This document shows positions 58,479-64,000 of a DNA stretch of 64,000 nucleotides, one piece after another. The notes under the pieces are model-generated. The model was not told the origin of the DNA, ran no database searches, and saw nothing but the letters and a program-made list of their open reading frames with translations. Positions within the stretch are counted from its first letter, which is position 1; the number at the start of each line of letters is the position of its first letter. Origin of the DNA: Enterococcus casseliflavus NBRC 100478 (lineage in GTDB: Bacteria > Bacillota > Bacilli > Lactobacillales > Enterococcaceae); NCBI RefSeq assembly GCF_001544095.1, contig NZ_BCPT01000012.1, forward strand, positions 36,178-100,177, read 5' to 3'. The translations under genes were made by a program, and so were the position numbers.

Positions 58479-59714
58479 ATGGTTTTACCAAACTTTAATC
58501 AGAACCTTGAAAAATATGCCCAACTGATCACAGAAGTTGGTGTAAATGTCCAAAAAGGGCACACCATCGTCATCCAAATCGCCGTGGACCAAGCACCGTT
58601 AGCTCGACTATTGACAAAAAAAGCGTATGAGCTAGGCGCTGATGAAGTAATCGTTCAATGGACCGACGATGTGGTTCAAAAAGAATTTCTTGCGCATGCA
58701 GCTGAGGATCGCTTGTCTACGATCCCTCAACACAAAATTGATCAAACAGAAGATTGGGTCGAAAAAGGTGCGAGCCGCATCAGTGTCGTTTCTGCCAATC
58801 CCGATGCGTTAGCGGGCGTTGACTCAGATCGGGTCGCCGCTTTCCAAGCAGCTTCTGGTAAGGCGATGATGAAACTGCGTCAAGCAACACAAGCCAACAA
58901 AGTCAGCTGGACCGTTGTTGCTGCTGCAGGTCAAGATTGGGCACAAAAAGTGTTCCCTGATGCTTCCCCAGAAGAAGCACAAGACAAGCTATGGGATCAA
59001 ATTTTCAAAACGACGCGTATCTACGAAGAAGATCCTGTTGCTGCTTGGAAAAAACATGATGAAACACTGCAAGTCAAGGCAGAAGAATTGAACAAAGAAC
59101 AATTCAGCGCATTACACTATACAGCACCGGGTACCGATTTGATCATCGGCCTACCAAAAAATCACTTGTGGGAAGGTGCTGGCAGCTACAACACCCGCAA
59201 TGAAAAATTCATGGCGAACATGCCGACAGAAGAAGTCTTTACTGCCCCAGATAATCGTCGCATCGATGGCTATATTTCAAGTACGAAACCATTGAGCTAC
59301 GCAGGAACGATTATTTCTGGCATGAAATTCACCTTCAAAGACGGTAAAGTCGTGGACTTTTCTGCAGAACAAGGCGAAGAAGTGTTAGGCAAATTGCTAG
59401 CGATCGATGAAGGAGCGAAATCTTTAGGTGAAGTCGCTTTAGTCCCTGACCCTTCCCCTATCTCACAATCTGGCATCATCTTCTTCAATACGTTGTTTGA
59501 TGAAAATGCCTCAAACCACTTGGCTTTAGGCTCTGCTTATGCCTTCAGCTTACAAGGCGGCACTGAGATGAGTGAAGAAGAACTGGCAGCGGCTGGTTTA
59601 AACCGCAGCCAAACCCACGTAGACTTCATGGTCGGCTCTGACCAAATGTCCATCGATGGCATCAAAGAAGATGGCACCACAGTTCCTGTCTTCCGCAATG
59701 GTGATTGGGCTTAA
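58479..59714 (+). CDS. M29 family aminopeptidase (AmpS/PepS type)
   Basis: A 411-residue cytosolic metallopeptidase of the M29 clan. Family landmarks: IQIAVDQAPLARLLTKKAYE (about 31-50), FMANMPTEEVFTAPDNRRIDG (metal Glu region; about 246), and near the C-terminus SNHLALGSAYAFSLQGG and RSQTHVDFMVGS (metal His, Asp). It releases N-terminal residues with broad specificity. GGAGGAATTTTA precedes ATG. Single gene. Confidence 0.9.
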   Translation: MVLPNFNQNLEKYAQLITEVGVNVQKGHTIVIQIAVDQAPLARLLTKKAYELGADEVIVQWTDDVVQKEFLAHAAEDRLSTIPQHKIDQTEDWVEKGASRISVVSANPDALAGVDSDRVAAFQAASGKAMMKLRQATQANKVSWTVVAAAGQDWAQKVFPDASPEEAQDKLWDQIFKTTRIYEEDPVAAWKKHDETLQVKAEELNKEQFSALHYTAPGTDLIIGLPKNHLWEGAGSYNTRNEKFMANMPTEEVFTAPDNRRIDGYISSTKPLSYAGTIISGMKFTFKDGKVVDFSAEQGEEVLGKLLAIDEGAKSLGEVALVPDPSPISQSGIIFFNTLFDENASNHLALGSAYAFSLQGGTEMSEEELAAAGLNRSQTHVDFMVGSDQMSIDGIKEDGTTVPVFRNGDWA

Positions 59715-59717
59715 TAA

Positions 59718-59760
59718 AAAAAGGCTGAGGTGGAGTAGCTCCCCTCGGTCTTCTTTTTAC
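59718..59760 (+). terminator. Terminator of the aminopeptidase
   Basis: Stem AAGGCTGAGGTGGAG / CTCCCCTCGGTCTT with one bulge and mismatches, followed by CTTTTT. Confidence 0.65.
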
Positions 59761-59857
59761 ATAGAATATTGAGAACCGGCGGCTTTTTTCATAGTAATCA
59801 GCTGGCTTTTTTGATAAAATCTACTTTGATAGTCTTTGATAAGAGAGGATGGATCCG

Positions 59858-60505
59858 ATGACACCAAATCGTGAAGATTATTTAAAGCTCATCTTAGAGC
59901 TTGGTGGTGACCAAAAGAAGATCAATAACAAACAAATCGTGTCAGGTCTGGACGTCTCAGCAGCTTCAGTAAGTGAAATGATTTCAAAATTATTAAAAGA
60001 AGGCTTAGTCGAACATTCACCTTATCAAGGGGTACAGTTGACTGAAACTGGTTTAGCTTCTGCAAGTGCCCTCATTCGTAAGCATCGTTTATGGGAAGTC
60101 TTTCTTGTGGAGCACCTGCATTATTCATGGAATGAAGTTCATGATGACGCAGAAGTTTTAGAACATGTCACCTCAGAAACGTTGGCGAGCCGCTTAGAAG
60201 CCTACCTTGATCATCCTCGGTATTGCCCACATGGGGGAATGATTCCTGAACAAGGAGAACTCATTCACGAAGGCGAAAAAAACACCATGAGTTCTTATCC
60301 GGTAGGAACCAAGATTCGTATCGCCCGTGTCCTTGACGAACGAGAACTGCTGGATTATCTCGTTTCGATCAAATTGAATATTCATGAAGAATACGAGATC
60401 ATCGATGCGGCAGCATACGAGGGTCCGATTACGATCAAAAATGACACAAAAGAAATTGCTGTCAGCTACAAAGCCGCCAGCACGATTTTTGTCGATAAAC
60501 TGTAA
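59858..60505 (+). CDS. Manganese-type DtxR/MntR-family regulator
   Basis: A 215-residue metalloregulator: HTH (about 1-65), dimer and metal domain (about 66-140; RKHRLWEVFL and EVHDDAEVLEHVTS) and a C-terminal FeoA-like SH3 domain. Where DtxR has the Fe-site Cys102, this protein has Glu (HDDAEVLEH), the residue seen in Mn-sensing MntR, so Mn control is inferred; EfaR is the enterococcal counterpart. The start is ATG 59858, 9 bases after GAGAGG; an ATG 9 bases earlier overlaps that site. Confidence 0.82.
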   Translation: MTPNREDYLKLILELGGDQKKINNKQIVSGLDVSAASVSEMISKLLKEGLVEHSPYQGVQLTETGLASASALIRKHRLWEVFLVEHLHYSWNEVHDDAEVLEHVTSETLASRLEAYLDHPRYCPHGGMIPEQGELIHEGEKNTMSSYPVGTKIRIARVLDERELLDYLVSIKLNIHEEYEIIDAAAYEGPITIKNDTKEIAVSYKAASTIFVDKL

Positions 60506-60517
60506 GGAGTGAAGATG

Positions 60518-62041
60518 ATGGAAAAAAAAGTCCTTTTTACGATTTTTGGCGGTACGGGCGACCTTGCCCAACGCAAACTATATCCTTCTTTGTTTCGGTT
60601 GTACAAAAAAGGCGATTTGAAAGAAGATTTTGCAGTCATTGGTACTGCACGCCGTCCTTGGTCGGATGAACACTATCGTGAAGTGGTGATGGGTACAATC
60701 AAAGAGTTGAGTGACTCACAAGAACAAGCAGAGACATTCGCTTCTCATTTCTACTACCAATCACATGATGTAACAGATACGAGCCATTATGATTCATTAA
60801 AGGATTTGGCGGAAACCTTAGATCAGAAATACCATTTAGAAGGCAATCAGATTTTTTACTTAGCAATGTCCCCTAATTTCTTTGGGACGATCGTTTCTCA
60901 CTTGAAATCCCAAGGAATGCTGGATACTGACGGCTACCATCGGGTGATCATCGAGAAACCGTTTGGAAGCGACTATAATTCAGCAAAAGAATTGAATGAA
61001 GAGATCAATCAAGTCTTTACGGAACAAGAAATCTACCGAATCGATCACTATTTAGGAAAAGAAATGATCCAAAATATTTCTGCGATTCGTTTTGCCAATA
61101 ACATTTTTGAGTCAATGTGGAACAATCGTTACATTGACAATGTTCAGATCAATATCGCAGAAAACTTAGGCGTAGAAGAACGCGGCGGCTATTATGATAA
61201 GAGCGGTGCCTTGAAGGATATGGTCCAAAATCATATTCTGCAGATTCTTTCCTTATTAGCCATGGAACCGCCAGTGGCTTTTTCTGAAAAAGAATTACGG
61301 ACAGAAAAAATCAAAGCCTTAAATGCGATCCGTATCTACTCCGAAGAAGAAGTGAAACAACACTTCGTTCGTGGGCAATACGATAAAGGACAATTAGAAG
61401 ACAAGAAATTTGTTGGCTACCGTGAAGAAGCCAATGTGGATGAAGAATCGGCAACGGAAACCTTCGTTGCTGGGAAATTTTTGATCGATAACTTCCGCTG
61501 GTCCGGCGTACCATTTTATGTGCGCACTGGGAAACGGTTGACGGAAAAAGGCACTCGCATCAACATTGTCTTTAAACAAGTCCCAGTCAATGTCTTTAAG
61601 CAAGACCTAAATGAACAAAAGCAAATCGAGAGTTTGGCACCGAATGTGCTGACGATTTACATTCAACCGACGGAAGGCTTCTCTCTTTCCTTGAACGGAA
61701 AAGAAATTGGCCAAGGGTTTGAGACATTGCCAGTGAAGCTCGATTACCGAAATAGTACTGAAATCGTCGAAAACACCCCTGAAGCTTACGAAAAACTGAT
61801 TCTAGATGCCTTGAACGGTGATGGCACTAACTTTACCCACTGGGATGAAGTTGCCCAATCTTGGCGCATCGTTGATGTGATCCGTCACGCTTGGGACCAA
61901 GAAACACCTGATTTTCCAAACTATGCCGCAGGAACGATGGGCCCCCAAGCAGCCTATGATCTCTTAGCTGCCGATGGCTTTGAATGGATCTGGCGTCCCG
62001 ATGAATGGTATCGTGAGCGAGATTTACTAAATGAGAAATAA
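60518..62041 (+). CDS. zwf: Glucose-6-phosphate 1-dehydrogenase
   Basis: A 507-residue enzyme making 6-phosphogluconolactone and NADPH in the oxidative pentose phosphate path. NADP-binding IFGGTGDLAQRKLYP (about 8-22), EKPFGSDY, and active-site RIDHYLGKEMIQN (His, Lys; about 174-186) are clear. The start is ATG 60518, with AAGGAG 8 bases upstream; an ATG at 60515 is close. It begins 12 bases after the metalloregulator stop and is likely co-transcribed with it. Confidence 0.95.
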   Translation: MEKKVLFTIFGGTGDLAQRKLYPSLFRLYKKGDLKEDFAVIGTARRPWSDEHYREVVMGTIKELSDSQEQAETFASHFYYQSHDVTDTSHYDSLKDLAETLDQKYHLEGNQIFYLAMSPNFFGTIVSHLKSQGMLDTDGYHRVIIEKPFGSDYNSAKELNEEINQVFTEQEIYRIDHYLGKEMIQNISAIRFANNIFESMWNNRYIDNVQINIAENLGVEERGGYYDKSGALKDMVQNHILQILSLLAMEPPVAFSEKELRTEKIKALNAIRIYSEEEVKQHFVRGQYDKGQLEDKKFVGYREEANVDEESATETFVAGKFLIDNFRWSGVPFYVRTGKRLTEKGTRINIVFKQVPVNVFKQDLNEQKQIESLAPNVLTIYIQPTEGFSLSLNGKEIGQGFETLPVKLDYRNSTEIVENTPEAYEKLILDALNGDGTNFTHWDEVAQSWRIVDVIRHAWDQETPDFPNYAAGTMGPQAAYDLLAADGFEWIWRPDEWYRERDLLNEK

Positions 62042-62047
62042 GCAAAT

Positions 62048-62095
62048 GGTCAATTGGATGAGGAAAAAACATCCAATTGGCCGTTTTTCTTTTTT
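62048..62095 (+). terminator. Terminator of zwf
   Basis: Perfect GGTCAATTGGATG / CATCCAATTGGCC stem apart from one pair, then a long T-rich tail. Confidence 0.88.
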
Positions 62096-62144
62096 ACCGA
62101 CTGTTTATAATAGAAAGAAATGAGAAATGAAAGGAGCAGCAGAC

Positions 62145-62933
62145 ATGAAACAAGTCTTATCGATCGCCGGTCTCGACAGTTTGGCAGGTGGCGGCATGAC
62201 GGCTGATTTGAAAACATTTGAGGAATTCGGGGTGTTTGGCCATGCCCTATTAACATGTGTGGTCGCCATCAAGGATGATCTTATGTTCCATGATCTCCCT
62301 GAGCCTGTGATCCAAGCACAGCTGGATTCACTGCGCTCGGTCGTATCCCTAGATGCAATCAAAATCGGGCTGCTTCATCAAACGGCCATCATTGAATTGC
62401 TGCGAGTTTTTTTACAAACATTTACCGGACCGATCGTGCTCGATCCCGTTCTCGCCTTCAAAGAAGGAGATACTGCCTTTAACCACTCCTATCAAGCAGG
62501 ATTGATCTCATTGTTTCCTTACACAGCATTAGTGACACCTAATCTGCTCGAAGCACAACACTTATCTGGACAAAGCATTACCTCTTTAGCAGAGATGAAA
62601 ACGGCGGCAAAAAAAATCCATGCGCTTGGTGCCCCAAATGTTCTGATCAAAGGTGGCAGTCGACTAACTGGGGAAACAGCCTATGATGTTTTGTATCAAG
62701 AAGGACAATTTACCGTTTTTGAGGCAGAAAAAAGTACGCGAACCACAACCAACGGTGCTGGCTGTACCCTCTCATCAGCGATTGCCGCAATGCTTGCTAA
62801 AGGCACTTCGTTGGAAGCAGCTATCCAAACCGCAAAAGCATTTGTTTGGGCAGGGATTGAAGACGGTTTGCCTTTAGGTACCTCTGGCAACGTCAATCAG
62901 CTCGCCTATTTTAAAAAGGAGGAACACCTATGA
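62145..62933 (+). CDS. PfkB-type vitamin kinase (pyridoxal or hydroxymethylpyrimidine kinase, PdxK/ThiD-like)
   Basis: A 262-residue ribokinase-like enzyme: SIAGLDSLAGGGMTADLKTF (substrate loop, about 5-24), TPNLLEAQHLSG (about 134) and catalytic TTNGAGCTLSSAIAA (anion hole, with Cys before the expected Asp position; about 203-217). Pyridoxal/ThiD kinases of Gram-positives match this form. The start is ATG 62145 behind AAGGAG, with 6 upstream codons rejected. Operon with the ECF S component, so the substrate is probably a B6 or B1 precursor. Confidence 0.8.
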   Translation: MKQVLSIAGLDSLAGGGMTADLKTFEEFGVFGHALLTCVVAIKDDLMFHDLPEPVIQAQLDSLRSVVSLDAIKIGLLHQTAIIELLRVFLQTFTGPIVLDPVLAFKEGDTAFNHSYQAGLISLFPYTALVTPNLLEAQHLSGQSITSLAEMKTAAKKIHALGAPNVLIKGGSRLTGETAYDVLYQEGQFTVFEAEKSTRTTTNGAGCTLSSAIAAMLAKGTSLEAAIQTAKAFVWAGIEDGLPLGTSGNVNQLAYFKKEEHL

Positions 62934-63409
62934 AAGTAAGAAACCTAACGACGATCGCTATGCTGACGGCACTCACGTGTGCACTTTCTTTGACCTTTAT
63001 CATTCCTGTTCCGCAAACGAAGGGCTTTGTGACCTTATGTGAAGCAGGGATCTATATCTCGGCCCTTTTGTTCGGACCTAGCGCCGGTGCCTTCGTCGGT
63101 GGAATGAGCGGCGGCATCATTGATTTTCTATCAGGTTACCCTGAATGGGCTTTCTTTTCCATCGTGATCCATGGTGTGCAAGGCTGGATCGTAGGTAGAA
63201 TGAGCCATCGGCCACTAGCAGCAGTCATTGTCGGCAGCTTAATCATGATCGCCGGCTATGCAGCAGCAACAGTTTTGCTATTCGGTTTAGGCGCTGGGAT
63301 CGCCTCGATCCCAAGTAATTTGATCCAAACGGTCTTTGGCAGCATCGTTGCTTTACCCCTGACGCATGCCTTACGCCGCACGAAAAAGTTTTCTTTAAAT
63401 GAAAGGTGA
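62930..63409 (+). CDS. ECF transporter S component (vitamin uptake)
   Basis: A 159-residue membrane protein with five to six helices and the S-component look: short N-terminus [20 protein letters not shown] with the AxxxA-type helix for EcfT contact, and [20 protein letters not shown]. Resembles the PdxU/HmpT/ThiW group. It needs EcfA/A'/T from another locus. ATGA overlap with the kinase indicates that the captured vitamer is phosphorylated straight after uptake. Confidence 0.82.
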   Translation: MKVRNLTTIAMLTALTCALSLTFIIPVPQTKGFVTLCEAGIYISALLFGPSAGAFVGGMSGGIIDFLSGYPEWAFFSIVIHGVQGWIVGRMSHRPLAAVIVGSLIMIAGYAAATVLLFGLGAGIASIPSNLIQTVFGSIVALPLTHALRRTKKFSLNER

Positions 63410-63414
63410 TTCTT

Positions 63415-63963
63415 ATGACAGATATCAATCAATTAAAAACGGATTTAACTACGATCGTTGAAGAAGTCATTACGACAGCGAATGTTGGTGAAAATGATCT
63501 TTTTGTCCTTGGTTGTTCAACAAGTGAAGTCGTAGGCGGCTTGATTGGCAAAAATTCCAGTAAAGAAGTAGGCATGGTTATCGTTGAAACACTACGAGCG
63601 ATCTTGCGTCCCAAAAATATTCATTTAGCCGTTCAAGGCTGTGAACATCTCAATCGGGCTTTAGCTGTTGAGCGTGAAACGGCTCGACTATATCAATTAG
63701 AAGAAGTCGCAGTAGTGCCCCAGTTGCATGCAGGCGGTGCTTGCTCAGTTGCCGCTTTCCAGCTGTTCGATGAGCCTATTGAAGTGGAGCACATAGTAGC
63801 AAAAGCTGGCATCGATATTGGCGACACAGCAATCGGCATGCATGTCAAACATGTTCAAATCCCGATCCGTCCCTCTATCAAGTCCCTCGGCGCTGCCCAT
63901 GTCACAGCTCTGGGATCACGGCCCAAATATATTGGTGGTCCTCGTGCGCATTACGCACAATAA
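63415..63963 (+). CDS. YwlG/TIGR01440 (DUF436) family protein
   Basis: A 182-residue cytosolic alpha/beta protein. The family segments [17 protein letters not shown] [15 protein letters not shown] (about 31-45) and [19 protein letters not shown] (about 99-117) are present, with a C-terminal [12 protein letters not shown]. Function unknown. The start is ATG 63415 behind AAAGGTG, 5 bases after the S-component gene, so it is the third gene of that operon. Confidence 0.8.
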   Translation: MTDINQLKTDLTTIVEEVITTANVGENDLFVLGCSTSEVVGGLIGKNSSKEVGMVIVETLRAILRPKNIHLAVQGCEHLNRALAVERETARLYQLEEVAVVPQLHAGGACSVAAFQLFDEPIEVEHIVAKAGIDIGDTAIGMHVKHVQIPIRPSIKSLGAAHVTALGSRPKYIGGPRAHYAQ

Positions 63964-64000
63964 GCGAATCGTATAATAATCGAAAAGCCCTCATCAAAAA

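Noticed and set aside
1..64000. CRISPR arrays, tRNA or rRNA genes, complete insertion sequences
   Set aside because: Looked for by eye on both strands; no regular spacer-repeat array, cloverleaf other than tmRNA, or transposase gene was found.

Overview
The window looks like chromosomal DNA of a low-to-moderate GC Gram-positive coccus of the Enterococcaceae, most likely an Enterococcus. The genus call rests on a tmRNA whose tag reads AKNENSYALAA, a copY-copZ-copB copper operon, a LtaS lipoteichoic acid synthase, a two-component pair resembling enterococcal CroRS, and the typical ffh/rpsP/rimM/trmD/rplS genes. The species cannot be fixed from sequence alone.

Layout. 1-9 kb: ybaK, aroD and an rRNA methyltransferase on the minus strand, then ltaS, a small FtsX-like permease with a degenerate ABC-ATPase-like partner, and an SdpI-like protein/response regulator/histidine kinase operon. 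9-12.5 kb: a HAD phosphatase, ssrA (tmRNA), and a decayed AT-rich segment directly after ssrA that looks like the remains of a small island. 12.5-23 kb: sugar-acid and peptide catabolism: an enolase-superfamily gene behind tandem cre-like repeats, a GH1 glucosidase plus PTS EIIC with a divergent GntR regulator, and a murein-peptide operon (OppA-like binding protein, Ala-Glu epimerase, NlpC/P60 peptidase, class-A-lactamase-like hydrolase). A Fur-box-controlled IsdG-like monooxygenase follows. 23-31.3 kb: small stress and redox genes (free-Met-sulfoxide reductase, Rrf2 regulator with an NAD-binding protein, VOC protein, AdhP with an AraC regulator that has a degenerate receiver), an aminoglycoside-phosphotransferase-like pseudogene, and an alcohol dehydrogenase with a MerR-type 19-bp-spacer promoter.

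31.5-42.7 kb: translation and secretion genes (rplS, trmD, rimM, khpA, rpsP; ffh, ylxM). They are split by about 5 kb holding a flavin reductase, a RibD-like reductase, tag, and a YtrA-type GntR/ABC module. 42.8-49.3 kb: phoP-phoR, then pstS preceded by a multi-repeat Pho box, an aminotransferase, a three-domain DUF2087 regulator, and a Phd-like protein. 49.4-57 kb: copYZB, galM, a TagO-like transferase, a YihY/BrkB protein and map. 57-64 kb: flavodoxin, a TetR regulator, an M29 aminopeptidase, an Mn-type DtxR regulator with zwf, and a vitamin-kinase/ECF S-component/YwlG-like operon.

Most of the window is ordinary core genome. The best leads for something undescribed are: a two-copy structured element with a conserved CUUCCCCAAG loop and covarying stem (about 12085-12145 and 22417-22481, the second followed by a terminator), a pseudo-ABC ATPase lacking Walker A paired with a minimal FtsX permease, and a long bulged hairpin beyond ffh. 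No CRISPR array, intact insertion sequence, rRNA or tRNA was seen.
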